NCBI GenBank assembly: GCA_964019165.1
Contig: OZ025271.1
Coordinates: forward strand, 14,301,759-14,365,758
From: Mastigias papua
Lineage: Eukaryota > Cnidaria > Scyphozoa > Rhizostomeae > Mastigiidae
Reading direction: 5' to 3'
DNA: 64,000 nucleotides
Made by a program: the position numbers and the translations under genes. This document shows, in pieces, positions 37,520 to 51,436 of the stretch (the first letter of the stretch is position 1; each line of letters starts with the position of its first letter). The notes under the pieces are model-generated. The model did no database searches. It saw nothing but the letters and a program-made list of their open reading frames with translations, and had not been told where the DNA came from.

Positions 37520-39409
37520 TAAATAGCAAGTTAATTTGTTTGTTCTATGCTCATTGTTCTAAACGTATGCAATGATGACATTGATTATGTAGGTCAGCTT
37601 TTACTACTGTATTCAGTGTGCACCATGCCTACTAAATATAAATCCACTTGCATAAATAAACCTTTTGCATCCTGTAAGCTATAGCCAATCAATTTTAACT
37701 GCCAGTCTTGAATTCAGCAGCTGATGAAAGTATGTAAGAAGTCATGCTTTTTATTAACGAAGCAATCAACTTTTGAAAACTTGTTCGCCAGTGTAATCTG
37801 TGCTATATTCATACACACTCATATATGCTTATACTTTTTGAGCTTGTTGTGGGCATCCATATTTCTGGCTCCGAAGGTTACTTTAATGGTTCTCATATAC
37901 AATTTTCATACCATCTTTTCGTCCCTTAGACATTAACTTTCATAAAGACAGAGTAGATATTCTCCTTCTCCATATTCTGCAGGGTTTGCTTGCATCCCCT
38001 TGTCCAATTGAAACATACATTTGTGGGCTCTTTTTGACATTCCCTGTCTTCATATCATGAAAATTTTCCAATATTTAGCTGTTCAATAGACTCTCTCCTT
38101 TTCCAATTGATAGACAGTCTAATTGATTACATTCTGCAGAATTTCGAATATTGCGTCATCCCATAGACGACTCACTTTTTTGAGAATAGCTTAGACAGTC
38201 TCCTCCTCCACATTCTGCAGAATTGTCTAATAGACATTTAGTAGTGTGGGCATATTTTAAATGATTCTAAGTCTTCATATAATGAAAAGTTTAAGCATAT
38301 TTATACCTTCAATAGTCACATTTGTTGCATATAGTAGTAGACTGCCTAGATATTCATCCTCTGCAGAACATTGAAAAGTCCTGTCGTCACATAGACACTC
38401 ATATCTATGTGGATACATTAACATTCTAATTCTTTCCTTCTGCTAAAGTTTGACATATCATATGGCCTATTGGACATTCAACTTTACGTAGATAGTTGCG
38501 TCCTTTATATTTGTCATATTCTGCATCATTCACATACTTGTTTTCCATTCGTTCAGTAGAGACTTTTCTATGTCGATTGTTTAGAAATTCTGATTCCTTA
38601 TAATCTGCCAAATTTGGACATAGCCTCTCTTACAACAGAAACTCATTTTATGCAGACAGTTAAGATATTATAAGTCATCATTTTCTGCAGACATTCTAAA
38701 TATCCTTTTCTCCAATGGATACTCTTACTTATATCTAGTTATTAGACAATTTAATTCCTCATATTCTGCAGATTTTGCAAATTTCTATTTCTTCCATGGA
38801 AAGTCATTTCATATTGGGTAATTTGGACATACTCTTTCTCCACAAAATGAAGTCATTACATATATCCATTTGCACAATAAATGCGCATCTTTGTATGCAG
38901 ATAGCTTACACATTGTAATTTTTGATATTTCATTATATTCTGCGGAACTTCGACATATCCTTTCTTCCAATAGAAACTCATTTTTTTGCAGATAATTTAT
39001 TATACTTCATCGTTTTCTAATTGGTACATTTTTTGCTTATCCATTCATTACTAAAACGCTCATTTTTATGCACATGTTGTCGATATTCCAGTTCATCATA
39101 TATTCTCAATATATTTTTATATTCATATACATGACTTTATAACTCTCCATTGTCTACATAATTTGCACATATTAATTCGTCCAATACACACTCATTTATT
39201 GTACGTAAAGTAGGCATCTTCCTTCTGCATAGTGTACTTTATTTGCATGCGTCCAAATTTTCCACTACACAGTTATTTGTATGCAGCTATATTAAACATT
39301 CTAATACGTCATGTTCTGCAGAATTTGCGCATATCTTCTCATATAATATACATTTGTTACAGTATATAGTTTATACATGTATAAAATTAAAAGAACTAGG
39401 AGAATGTCT

Positions 39410-39674
39410 CAAGGGGCGAATGGCAAAGTGGTTAGAGCGCTTCACTTCTGTGCGAAAAATCGATGGTTCGAGCCGAACTCTCGGATCACAGTTGGGATGC
39501 TCGCTCGCTGCTCACCCAGCAGCAAATGGGTACTTGGTGGCAACACTGGGGAAGTTAAAGGCGGCGAGGAAAGGAACTGGCCACCCTACCTCACTATGCG
39601 ATCGGCTCAGAATAAGTGTCCCTCTAACGGGCACTACCCAAACGTACGGAATCATACATGGGATTCACCTTTAC
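39410..39674 (+). mobile_element. tRNA-derived SINE (second family) with 14-bp target duplication
   Basis: Flanks CTAGGAGAATRTCT at 39396-39409 and 39675-39688. Head with A box TGGCAAAGTGGTTAGAGCG (39421) and B box GGTTCGAGCC (39465-39474), then a GC-rich body (CAGCAAATGGGTACTTGG, GGAAGTTAAAGGCGGCGAGG). Clearly richer in GC than its surroundings. Inserted in the tandem array, so younger than it. Confidence 0.8.
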
Positions 39675-41180
39675 CTAGGAGAATATCTACTTTATGCACA
39701 ATAAGTGATTTTCTGTGGCTCGATTAGATATGCAAAAATTCTGCAAAAACTGACGAATAAGAATGTTTTAACTATACTCATAGCATATCCAATTGTCCAT
39801 TATACATTTACATTTATATAGATATTTATGACATTCGAATTGTTCATTTTCTTCCAAAATAAGACATATTCCTTTGTCCAAAAGACACTCATCTTTTGCA
39901 GATAGTTTAGACATTCTCATTGTTCATGTTCTGCCATACTTGATGATATCCTTTCATCCAATAGACACTCATGTTTACGTCAATAGCTCAATCATTCTAA
40001 TCGATTAGTTCTTGCTGAATGTTCACATGTCTATTCGTCTCACAGACCCTCAATTATTAAAAGTAGACTTTCTTCTTCTGCACATTCTGCAGAATGTGCA
40101 CGTATCCATTGATTCAGTAGACACTTATGTTTATGCAGATAGTTTTCAAATTCTGATTTTTAACTTTCTGGTGAATTTGCACAGATCTTCTAACAGACAC
40201 TCAATTGTATGTATATAGCACATGTCCATTTGTATAGCACACATCGATTTGCAAATATCCATTTGAACAATAGATACGGTTATTGTATATAGTTCAGATA
40301 CAGTAATGCTTGCGTTTTTTTGCAGAATTGGCACAGATCTTATCGTCTAATAGACACTGCAATGTAGTGTGTTTTGTAGATGTTAGAACTCACAAGACTC
40401 TGGAGAAAATAGATATGTCGTTTCTTCCAATAGATACTCATTGTTGTTGTTGTTGTGTGCATATGTTATACAATCAAATCGCTAAGTTCTGCAGATTTTG
40501 AACATTCCCATAATTTCTTTATGCATTCTTCTCAGTTTACATACATTAAAAAGTCTACATGTTTGTATTCTACAAAACTTCTACCTTTCCATACTGTACA
40601 TATGCTTTATTTAGATAGTTTACACATTCCACTTCATTATAACTTTGAGGATTTCATGTTTTATTAAATATGATGTAAAATCTGATAAGAGCCTGAAAAA
40701 AAATCAGTCTGTTTTTGGTTCTTATCTTTGGGGGTCTTTTTCTACAAAATCAGTCTGTAGGTTCTTATTTTGTTAGATTCTTGTTTGCGGGGTTTTATTG
40801 TAGTTTACACATTCCACTTAATTATATTCTGCTGATTGACATATTCCTTCACAGTTTACAAAACGTTATCATATCTTCTTCTCCACAAGACACTAATTTT
40901 TATGTAGATTGTTTACACATTCAAGTTTGTCGTATTCTCTAGAATCTGCGCTTGTCCATTTATCTTATACACAGTCATTTGTATGCATATCTAATTCTCT
41001 ATTGTCCTGCAAGATATGCACAAGTTTTTCAATTTTTGACATTCATTTCCATGTATATATTGAACACACTCTGGCTCTAAACCTTCAGCAGAAAATGCAT
41101 GCAATAATTAAATCCTTCAGTAGACATTCATTTTCATTTCATATAATTCATGTCATATATGTCATATAACTCTGTTAGAA

Positions 41181-41499
41181 CTTTATCATTGAGAAGTATC
41201 TTTTAATAATAATATTTACAATTTCAATACCCACATAGTTGACATAAGAAAAATGCAGTTAAATCACGTGTGTCTTATTGTTTGCAAACACAAATATACA
41301 TTTTGTTATAAGAAACATGTCTATAAAAACACGAGGCTGAAATTAGCCAAAAGTTAAGAAACATTTAAGAAACATGGTCAGGCTGAGCTTTGAAAGTAAA
41401 CTTGAAAAAACGGTTGCGGTAGGAAATTTTTTATAGGATAGAATAATTTCATATGACATCCATCTCTTAACAGCTTTTTAACTGCTGTATGAAATTGTT
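41181..41499. other. Probable 3' UTR of the acidic terminal exon
   Basis: Minus-strand sequence downstream of the stop at 41500. No clear AATAAA close by. Confidence 0.3.
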
Positions 41500-41738
41500 T
41501 TAAGAAGTTTGCAAAGGACCATCAGTGCTTCCATCATCATCTAATTCTACACTCATTTCCTCCTCCAATCCATCTCTCTCGATCATTTTGATAGGCTCGT
41601 CTCCAACAATCTGTGGCGAAACATCATCCAACTCCTGGTCACCTGGAGCGCTTGATGTCTGATCTAGAGTGAAGACAGGCGGAACGTGGTAATTTGATAA
41701 ACCCTCTGGCTGCACTAGGTTGTCATCGATGTTTGTTT
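41500..41738 (-). CDS. Terminal exon of an unknown acidic protein
   Basis: 79 codons including the stop, entered in phase 1 from an AG acceptor (minus strand ...CTTGTAATAG). Peptide begins (x)TNIDDNLVQPEGL and ends LEEEMSVELDDDGSTDGPL then QTS-stop; rich in Asp, Glu, Pro and Ser, typical of a disordered C-terminal tail. Base composition is richer in GC than the surroundings, which supports coding. I could not find the exon before it. Just upstream the sequence AAATGTTTCTTAA is repeated, which may blur the acceptor. Confidence 0.5.
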
Positions 41739-41744
41739 CTATTA

Positions 41745-42940
41745 CAAGCTTCAAGAATTTTAAGAAACATTTAAGAAACATTTGAGGCTGGAATTAGCAA
41801 TCTAGTATGAAACATCCAGGCTGAAAGCAGAATGCTTGTTTCTTGTGAAAAACACGTGTACTCAAGTTTTTCGTTCCATTTCAGGAATGTGACATGAAAC
41901 ATTGAGAAGACTGTTCAACAAACGAACTTGAATTAACATCACACTTTAGTTGTCAATGCTATATAATGTCAAAGTGTATAGATAAGTTTAGGATGTTAGG
42001 CCATATCTTTGTTATAGACGAACTTCTACAGTCAATTGGAGATGTGTGCAACTGTCGATATGCTGTTTAAAACGTCAATGGCCTTTTTTGTTTGTTTTAT
42101 GTAATGTTTTAGTGCAATATATGCTATTTGTGCTGTTTTATGTTACCTAGTTTTGTTTGAAAGGAAGAATACTCATGAGCTTGATCCTCTACTCTATCTG
42201 TGTTATCAATTATCCTCAATTAAGTCTGCAAACTGTTCAAACAAGCGTCTTCTGAATATAAACAAACTCTAGACATCCCAGAAGCCTACTTTGCAAAATA
42301 TTGCTCTCTTCTTGATGTAGGATCATATTCTAAAATCTTAGTAAATGAATTAAAATACAGTATATTCATCGTCTCACAAGTGTCTGATTTGATAGGTTAC
42401 ATTTAATGCAATATTTTATTTCAGCACAACAAAACCAATCTAAAACGCTCCATCCCTTCCCCCTCCCATTCAATGGTGTACAATGTATGCGCTTGTTGCA
42501 TTCACATGTACATTGTTTAGATCTAATGTTTCTATTTGATAAACAATACGTATCTCTTAGTAATCATTTGTTATTATAAGTACTTTTGGATGCCATGCAC
42601 TAGAGAAAAGGCTAAGATCATTAGAAGGTGGTCTTGTCATGCACAAGTAGAATTGCTATTGTTATATTCCTTAAACATATATTAAATTAAAAAAACGAAC
42701 ATCTCCAAACAGGCATGTCCTATTTGTCAAGCTTCTCGAACATTCCCTTTTTCAAGGTTTTGATTTCTGTGGCACTGTTCTCCGGACCATTTCATAAGCT
42801 TCCCACTTATCGACGAAGGTGAAAACTACCCTTTTTCGAGTAGCATCCAAAGAAAATGAAGAAACTATTTGATTTGAATTGCAAATAACAGGAAGAAACC
42901 CCTTCAATTAAAATAAAGGTTAGCTTAAATGTCACAGCCG
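41745..42940. other. No recognised feature
   Basis: Presumably intron of the gene ending at 41500; no partner exon found. Confidence 0.3.
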
Positions 42941-42944
42941 TATA

Positions 42945-43222
42945 CCGTAAATCCTCGAATTAGCCTCCTGGGGGCTTATTTATTTTTGCAGCCTTTTGGG
43001 TGTGGCTTATAAAATTATTTAACAAATGTCGTATAGAAAGCTCATTCCCAAAGCTCCTTTTCACCATGCTACTACAAGAACAGTCTATATTTAAGCATTA
43101 GTCTTTTTTATAGTCTTCATCATCACCTAGTGTGGGGGCTTATTCGAAGGTGGGGCTTATTTACAATTTGATGTTCTAGCATGGGGGCTTATTCAAAGGG
43201 GGGCTTATTCGAGGATTTACAG
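42945..43222. mobile_element. MITE, CCGTAAATCC family, best-preserved copy
   Basis: 278 bp with ends CCGTAAATCCTCGAATTAGC and the complement of CTGTAAATCCTCGAATAAGC, flanked by TA (42943-42944, 43223-43224). Inner GGGGGCTTATTCGAAGG repeats near both ends. Confidence 0.85.
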
Positions 43223-43329
43223 TAATCGAGGGACAGTTTATGAAGCTACGGGTAATTGAGAATGTACTGTAAAGGTTTCATTAATTATGATTAATGACTT
43301 ACCGGTATATAAATTATTTTTTTAACCAG

Positions 43330-43366
43330 CCTCTATTTGCAGATAGTTCAACTATCGTAAACGAGG
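43330..43366 (+). other. CCTC...GAGG hairpin, member 3
   Basis: CCTC/GAGG enclosing GATAGTT-C-AACTATC. About 55 bp resemble the two members 20 kb away; the rest of the neighbourhood does not. Confidence 0.4.
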
Positions 43367-44400
43367 TAGAGGGATTGCAATATGGCGTCTGAAAATGTTG
43401 TCTTGAGCAATCAAAACAATCTCATCAGAATTGCCATTATTAGTGTAAACAGCTAAGTCATTCAGGTAGATATGTAATGGAGAACATTGGTTTGTATGTA
43501 TTCATGAGTGGTCAACGGATCTTGCAATATGTGATCACTGCTATCATATTGTGCCAATCATCAGGCCAGTTTGCAAGTTAAGGAAAAAGCCATATCTTGT
43601 ATGGAAAAAAGGTGAGTAAATTGAGGATATATATATATATACCGAACTACACTAGCTCATGTTGCCCCTTCCTTGTAAGTTTGGATTTCTATTTCTGTGC
43701 ATGTGGTGAAGCGCAATAGCACGTTTAGTTTTAAGTTATTTACATTTGCATTTCAAACTAAATTTATTTACTCACAGTTGACTGGACGACGCTTGACTAA
43801 CCCTGGTTAACCGTATGTGTAGAAAAACAATCAGTTCGTTATTGCTGTTAGGACATGCGGGGTCATTTGGAAAGTTTTATTTTTGAATTTTTGGTTGTAT
43901 AGATTTTTCTTAGGGATATATGCATTTGACTGTAAACATTGGTTAATTTTGACCAAAGTCTTGAGTAACACAACGTAATGATTTTGTGGCTTTTCAGTTC
44001 AATAGTTTATGTCAAATCTTTTTTGGGACACTAGATTGCATATAGTCATCTCAGGAGATAAACAATCTAAAATGAAAAGAGATATGTAAAATTCAGCCCT
44101 AGAAAATGCAGTCTTCAATTATTTGGAGAACCAAAATGTCACACTGTCTCCCCTTGGCACCAACCATTGTTGGGCCTCTTGGGGGGGGGGGAGTAACATG
44201 AAGCAAGTGAAAGCAGCTAACATAACTAAATTTAAGAGATCTGCTGGCTCTAGCCCTCAGAAATACTTGGTAAGCAACTATACTTGCACAGTTCAGCATT
44301 TTTCTTGAAGCATTCTTCAAATTGTTATTTGCCAAGGGCTTGTTTCAATGTTTACCCTATCCACTATTACAATGCTGTATAGCCCTTGCCTTTGACATCT

Positions 44401-44512
44401 GTAGAATGCAGGTCAACAGGTCATGTAAAATGCATGTCAACAGGTTGTGTGAAGTGCAGGTCATCAGGTCATGTAGAATGCAGGTCACCAGGTCATGTAA
44501 AATGCAGGTCAC
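44401..44512. repeat. 24-bp minisatellite
   Basis: Four full units and a partial of GTARAATGCAGGTCAMCAGG plus TCAT. The unit is a multiple of three, so the frame stays open on plus, but I see no other sign of coding. Confidence 0.85.
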
Positions 44513-44519
44513 ACTGGCA

Positions 44520-46200
44520 GCTACTTGTATTTTTATGAGGAGGCCATTCAGTTCAATCTATGTCATATTGAAGAAAGGCTTGGAGGTCATGAATAAGTTC
44601 ATCAAAGAATCTGATAATGTTTCCAGATAATATGTTGATTTCTTGGTCAAGCAGTCATGATGCTTGTCCATATTAATATGCAATAATCAGACTGCTGCGT
44701 GCTTACTTTGTAACTAGCTTAGCATTTTGTGTTTTGACCGAATTTTCTATGAAACATCTCAGGTGATATTTTATTGAAATTGGAATCAGGTATGTTGAAT
44801 TCTAACCCTTGTGTGTATAGCACATTGTAGTACTGACTGGATTTTACAATGTGTTTGGGACACATTGTGTTGTATGGGCGTTTCACTCAGCCCTAGACTT
44901 GCAACATTTGCCAGACTGCATGGGGATTAATTTCCAAGGTAAAGATAATAGCATATTTAATAGCAGTATCCAATCTACCTTTGTCATCTCCACAATTTCT
45001 TGGAATAACTGGATCAAAACCAATAAAGAGCAACAGTATAATAGTGAACTTCCAAATAAAATTTTTCTAAACAATATGGATACAATCTTTTATGACTGGT
45101 TTCTACAACATATTTTTAATAAATAACATAAGTGATCTGGATTACTCCAACTCTCCCACATTCCATAATCTCCAATTGCCAATGTTTACAAGTGTATGTG
45201 TGCCTCTCTACTTCTCCATTTCATTAGTTCTTCTCTCTCTATTTGGTCAAATCCTCATTTACACTGTTTTCTGCACATTCTATTCCCTCACTTGACAATC
45301 AGTTAGTACTTGCAAGCTGTGTAGAACTGAAAAGCAAAAAATATACAGCAGGTGGATGCAAGTCTTTCCTACTGACTTGACCACTTAACAATTTCTATGT
45401 ATTTTGTCTGTTGTGTGCCATGATCTGCATTGTATTTGACCTGGTAACCTGCTTTTATAGTAGTGCCCCTTGTTCTAGGTTATTTGTTGAAGCATAAAAT
45501 TTGCTTAGTTATGAAATAACTGTAGCTATGTTCTTTTGGCTTACTTAACTTGCCCTTTGCACAAGGCATTGGGTGAGAGTCCAGAAATATTTCCAACTTT
45601 CCACTTGCTGTCAAATCTTCATCTTAACCTTTCCTCTTTTAAGACATTAAAAAGTAGCCAAAGTTCTCAAACTCTGCATTGTGTATATCTCAAAAACTTG
45701 AAGTGTAAAAGGAATATGCATTTCATTGTCAATGTCTCATTAACTGAAAACTTTGTTAAAACAGTATTGTTAATACAAATTACTAAACCTTCCTCAAGTA
45801 CAACAAAGAGAGCAAAATCTTAATCTGGCTCAGATCTGTAGAGCTGTGACTGTTTCTGGACTCTGCATTGTGTTGTGTCCATATGGTTTCAAATGATGTA
45901 GGATGGAGGAGGGGAGTAGATCATAATATGGGTGTCCAAAATGCAAGTTTGTCTTAACTTTTGTTTCATGATCTTATTGAGATATTTGCTCATTTTATGT
46001 ACTCTTAGATGCACCAGTTTCATACTTCCAAATTCTTACTTTTAATCCCTCTTGATAGAGTTTTTCCCCCTACTGAGATGTACATATCAATAGCAATGAT
46101 TTGTTTTATATTTTCTTTTCAAATCCAAGACAGACTGTAATCTTTTACTCACTTGCTCGCAAATAGACATTTTGGTTCCTTACTCACCTTGGCTATCTGA
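44520..46200. other. No recognised feature
   Basis: May include further decayed 5' parts of the LINE that follows, but no motif is clear. Confidence 0.3.
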
Positions 46201-46219
46201 TGACTTAATATTCAATGAA

Positions 46220-48770
46220 CTTTATGTATATTTGGTCACAAACATATTATTTTATGAGCATCAGTCTGATCTTCAACTATTGCAGCTTGTTAATACAGCC
46301 CATACGGTTAACACCAATGATTTATACTAGAATAAAAATACAAGAAATTACACTAGTCTGATTGTAATTGACTTGAAGAAGGATTTCAACATAATTGATC
46401 TGGAAGCCCAACTCAAAAATGAAAATGTATGAAGTACTTTATCTTGTGCATGATTGGCTCATAACAAGCTTGTATAACAGTAAGCAATTTTGCTGTGTAA
46501 ATGTCACTCCCTCTTATGTTAAAGAAACAATTTATGAAGTTCCTGTAAGCTACTGCCTTCATCCATATCCACTCTTTATGTACATCAATGATTTGCCTCT
46601 TTCTTTGCAGAAATCTACTCTCAGCATATATGCTGGCCTTTCAATGAGTAAATTGGATGCACTCTGCCAAGCTTGCATGTGGGATTGTTTGCGCATGCTA
46701 AAAATTCAATTTTTAGAGCTTTCCTTAGTACTTGGATGCATACTTTTGATAAAACTGGAGCGAGTGACAAATAGAGTGCACAAATTGAGCTGGGCACGTG
46801 CCTGTGCATTCGTGTGCCATCATGCATATCTCATTGAAAGCCCTGTATATGCCAATGATACACCCCTTTCTCTCTCTTCAGAACACTGCAATGAACTACA
46901 CTTCCCCTAAACTTAAATCAATTGAAGTTGTAAGACTGACTTCATGTATATAAACTTTCTTTGAATGTTGTGAGGGTACAGCCACTGTGTTATAGTCTCT
47001 GCTCCAAACATCTGTAAGAATGACAGCCACCATGAAAACCAGAAGATAGTTAGCTCAACTAGGACAAACATCATAGTTACAAGCCTTTTGAAATATGTTG
47101 AAGTAAGATTTTACATGTCTAATCATCACTTGACAATGAAAGGCTTCCGTTATAAGTTACCAGTTTTTGCTACCTCCTAATTAGCAACCATGGAGGAGAA
47201 AACTGACTTGCCTGAGAAATTCAAGCATTGTTTGTAATCAGGCTGTGCCTTGAAAGGTTCTTGATTAAGCACATTAAGCATATTAAGCAGATTAAGTATG
47301 ATTGTTTTAGACCATGATTTATTGAACACCAGGAATCTTGAAGTTGTATCTTAGAAAATCCTTTCTCTTCATCACAAGCAAAAGATTTCCCTAAATTTCA
47401 ACTCATATCATCATTAAACTAATTCTTTAAGATCATGTGTAGGTCTGGGTAATGCAGAATCATCTTTTCTCACACTGCTGAGTGGATAGTCATACCCTGC
47501 AAGTGAATCAGAACTTGTAATTCAGCACTCTTCTTATATGCTAGGTAGGAACAGTCCTAGGTTGGAGTCCCCATTTTGTTTTGCTTTTCTTAAGTCTTGT
47601 CTATATATTTTTAAAGCATTCTTAAGAGGGGTGCAAAACAGAGCTCCCAACCTGTTCAAGGATATCATTTTCTAGGGCACCTTTGTTTTGCTCAGGGCAA
47701 GACCTGATAGATATTTAATTTCTTGGTTTCCTATATTAAAGTGTATTTGAAGGATATCTCCATTTTGTACATCTTCTTTCAATGCCCACTGTTAATCCAC
47801 CTGGAATGTCTTGTTTTTTCTTAGAAACCATTGAGAAAAATACTCTCACTGCAAGCATTTGATTGTATTCCTCACTATTGGCACACTTTTTGCCAAATCA
47901 AAAATAATTTAAGTTTCAGATTGCATGATGGTGGATGGTTAACTTGGCCAATAGAGTATCAATTAGTTCACCTGTAAAATCAGACAATCATAATCATGGC
48001 TGATCAACTATTAGTGGCTTTGTAGAAGGAAGACAGCTACAATGATAGTGCAGATTTTTAATTCACTGACTCAGCCTATTTTAGAGGATTACTCTTACAA
48101 TTACTCTTATAGAAAAGTTACTATACTCATCAAAAGCTGATCATTAAATACTATACATCATCATCCAGCTCATCAGAAGAGAGTTGGAAACTATGCAAAT
48201 ATACTGATACTGTGAAGGCCATGGCAAATTGAACCCTTACTCTTATTAAGTATTCCAGGAAATATCTACCACCTGATATACTCAATGAAATATACAGAGG
48301 AATTGTTGAGCCCCCTTGTAGGTACAGTTGTTCCATAAGGGGCTGCCTTTAGTGAATCAATAATTGACATCTTGCAAGAAATTCAACAGACAATGCTGCT
48401 AGAGTTGTAAGCAACAACCAATATCATGCTTCTTCTGCTCCTGCAATCCAGAATCTTTGTTATTCAATCAGCAGTGATCTTGTAAGAAAAGAAACAGCCA
48501 CATTTACATACAATTCTTTAAATTCACTAGCCCAGGCATATGTGAGAGAATTACATAGACTTACATAGTTGTAAAATGCTTTACTACACAAGAACAGTTA
48601 ATATGCTCATCAGAAACTCGTCTTACATTGCACATCCTAAAAAAGCCAATGGCCAGAAGCGGTTTATAATCATAGTGCAAAAATGTGGAACAGTCTAGAA
48701 ACAGAAACAAAACTTGCACCCACCCTTAGGAGCCTGCAAGGACTCTGATACAGATTTTATTTCAGATATA
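46220..48770 (+). pseudogene. Heavily decayed LINE reverse transcriptase
   Basis: In broken frames: HQSDLQLLQ (cf. HQSGFRQLYS), LIVIDLKKDFNIIDLEAQL (cf. VDLKKAFDTVDH), SYCLHPYPLFMYINDLPLS (cf. SCLGPLLFxLYINDLP) and SIYA before a lost DD. After about 1.2 kb of unrelated sequence the C-terminal part follows at 48180-48740: YSRKYLPPDILNEIYRGIVE, LQEIQQT/AARVV-like, AKMWNSLETETKLAPTL. Same general family as the LINE at 2.6-6.96 kb but much older. Confidence 0.7.
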
Positions 48771-48779
48771 TATTTCTTC

Positions 48780-51000
48780 TTTATTCTAGTATTCTTGCAA
48801 AATATATTTTGAATTAGGCATGTAAGCATCTTTTGTTCTTAATCCTGCATTTATTTAGCTTTCATTTTTATTTATATTTTATTTTGATTTTTAAGTTAAA
48901 GCAGAATCAGCAATGATTTGTTACAAGCTATGGTTTTTGACTATATACTAGAACCTCTTCAACTATCAGTTTTGTAGATTGTGGTTGAAGTTTTAGCCCC
49001 AAACCCCCACTGATTAATCTATATCAGTAGAAGTCAATCAGAGATCATGCTCTCTTTATTGTGCAAGGGAGATATTCTGTTGCAAGATGGTCCATCTTGA
49101 ATGTACCTTTTACTTGATACTTCCAACAAATGACCTGTCATGTTGTCAAAATCGGGTGAAGTTCAAACTGCTCAATTTTCAGAACAAGACGAGATGTTGA
49201 GCTAAAATTTCCAAATCTTGTTTATCTCTTGGTTATCTATCTTACATTTAACAATCAACTAGCACTACAAGGGTTGGTTGCATGTCCACTGATTTTGTCC
49301 CTCTTGGATGTGAAATACCCCTTATCCACTGTTTCTTTGAAAAGCCACTGTATGCAGTATACATTGTCACATTGGCAACCTGGAATCTGACACCCCCCTC
49401 TTCAATAAAATATTCTAGTGTCAGCACTGGGCCCATATTGTTATGTTAAGTTAAAGACTATATTGTTGACAAATTTAGTCACCACAGTAACTTTGGATGC
49501 ATGACATCTAATTTGTTCAAGGGAGGGACCAACCCCTAAACTGTTAATGCATACATCTCTTGTATACAGCCAGGATCCCTCCATAATTCCATCACAGGTC
49601 CCATGATTGATTGGCATCATTAATCAGTAATCAATCACAGATTTGTATGATCTGTGCTCTTTATTGTGATCTCACATGCTATCTTTATTGTGCATAGAAC
49701 ATATTCAATTTTTGGATGTATGCTCTATGATTTTATGAAATTTTGATACTATAAGTTAGTCCTTATTATTTCTGGCATAGTTGATTGAATTTTAGTTTAA
49801 TTGACTTTCAGATTTATATCAATAGACATGTTTTCAAATCAAAGAGCTTAAGTATTTGTTCATCTTAGTTCTATAACTTATGGAATTGTAGTGAACATGT
49901 ATTGATAAGTTATTGAGAAATTCCTTTGACAGCATTTTTGAAATGTCGTTTGTAGTTGTATTGAAATCAAATTTGTAAAAGTGTCAATTGAATTGAATAG
50001 TAATTGGAAGGACATTTTGGTTTTTAGATGCAATGGTAGTTTGTAAAGTCTTATGAAGTCTGCATATTACCAATGATCAATTGAATTGTCTGTTTATTAT
50101 TTTCTCAGACCTCTGTTTTGAAGTACTCTAGAGCTGTTATGAATATTGTTTCATCAACTCAATAGAGCCTTTAGTCATATAAAAAAGTCATTTCTTCCTT
50201 GACCCTGACACAAATGTCAAAATTGAGAACATCAATGTAAATTGTCTAAAATTGAGAACATTAATTTCCATATCTTTTTATCCCATAATATTACTTTTTT
50301 CAACTAGAAGTATATTTTGGTATTTGGTGCTATAGTGTTAGAAAATGTAGATGATGTCTGGCAAGCCTGCTCAAAGATTTGTCCATTAAGTTTTTTCATT
50401 TTATTTTTATGCATGGTGCAAAAGAGAGAGTACCCATCTACACAAAATAATTCAAAACTAATGGTGACATATAAATGACATATGAAATTTATCATAAAAA
50501 TTGAAAGATGAGTGAGAAAATTCTTTTAGTATTTTTCTGTATTAAGCTCTAAAGTTTATTATTCAAGGGTAGGTTGTTTTCAAATAATTGCCCCTGTTTA
50601 CCTTCATTGAGAAATAGACAACAAATCACACATCATGCCAACTTTATAGGATGATCCAACAACTGACTAACGCCTTCAACAAATATTTCTGGCATGTGAA
50701 TCCTCCACAAACCTTATTTTGCTACGCTCCTGTTTATCGCTTTATCTTTACTCGATTTCCTGCAATTTTAGTATGCACATTACACAGTCCTAAAATCTTT
50801 GTTCCTCGATGACACCTGATAGTGTACTTGGCTTTCCTGGGTTTCACGGCATTTTAATATATTAGATACCCAACCCCGCGTTTTCCTGAATTGGTTTGAT
50901 CGTCTCTACATTTATGTGATTTTTACAGTTGTAGTATACTCTTATAAACAGTTGTAAAATCTCATGGTAGATTTGGCTTTCCTTCATTTCTTGACATTTA
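48780..51000. other. No recognised feature
   Basis: Low-grade internal similarity (GTCAATCAGAGATCATGCTC near 49035 and AATCACAGATTTGTATGATC near 49635, both followed by CTCTTTATTGTG) suggests an old repeat pair. Confidence 0.35.
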
Positions 51001-51436
51001 ACATTCTTACTGATCTCAATTCAAGAGGGAATTTAATTTGATTGGTCATATATTTTATCATAAGATTAAATACAGTAATCGTTTTAAATTCTGACCGTTT
51101 TCCACTATTATCAATAGTGTTTTGACTTGATTTTGCTTCTCATCGGGTGTTTTGATAGGCCATCGCTCATTTGGATTCTATTTTATCAATTGGATTTTGA
51201 CCATGGCATCCAAATATATACTTCAATCTCCTATATGCAACTTCATACAATATTCTCTCTCTTCTATGTCGATAAAATAATTCAGATTTTCGGACAAAAC
51301 ATAGTTTTTCAAGCCAAAACATTAGCTTCTTTATGCAGAAGATCTCTCTTACTTTCTTTGAAACAGCCACGGGGCTAAGAAAAAAGCGGCAAAAAGCCGC
51401 CATAATTTGCAGAACAATAGTGTCTATTGTTATTGA

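Larger units (their letters stand above)
35230..41180. repeat. Degenerate tandem array, unit about 78-80 bp
   Basis: Recurrent order of words: TTCTGCAGAATTTGCACATA, TCCATTxxTCCAATAGACAC, TCATTTTTATGCAGATAG, TTTAGACATTCTAATTCxTC. Good examples of the spacing are 38132 to 38210 and 38682 to 38761. Units are heavily diverged and the array is interrupted at about 36170-37700 (transposon remnant) and by a SINE at 39410-39674. It contains no sustained coding frame. About 50 units would be expected if it was once continuous. Confidence 0.7.

Noticed and set aside
35230..41180. CRISPR array
   Set aside because: Units are contiguous and diverged throughout, without constant repeat and unique spacer; this is animal DNA.
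44198..44270. Plus exon MKQVKAANITKFKRSAG with GTAAGC donor
   Set aside because: No supporting acceptor or neighbour exon; starts beside a G-run; likely chance.
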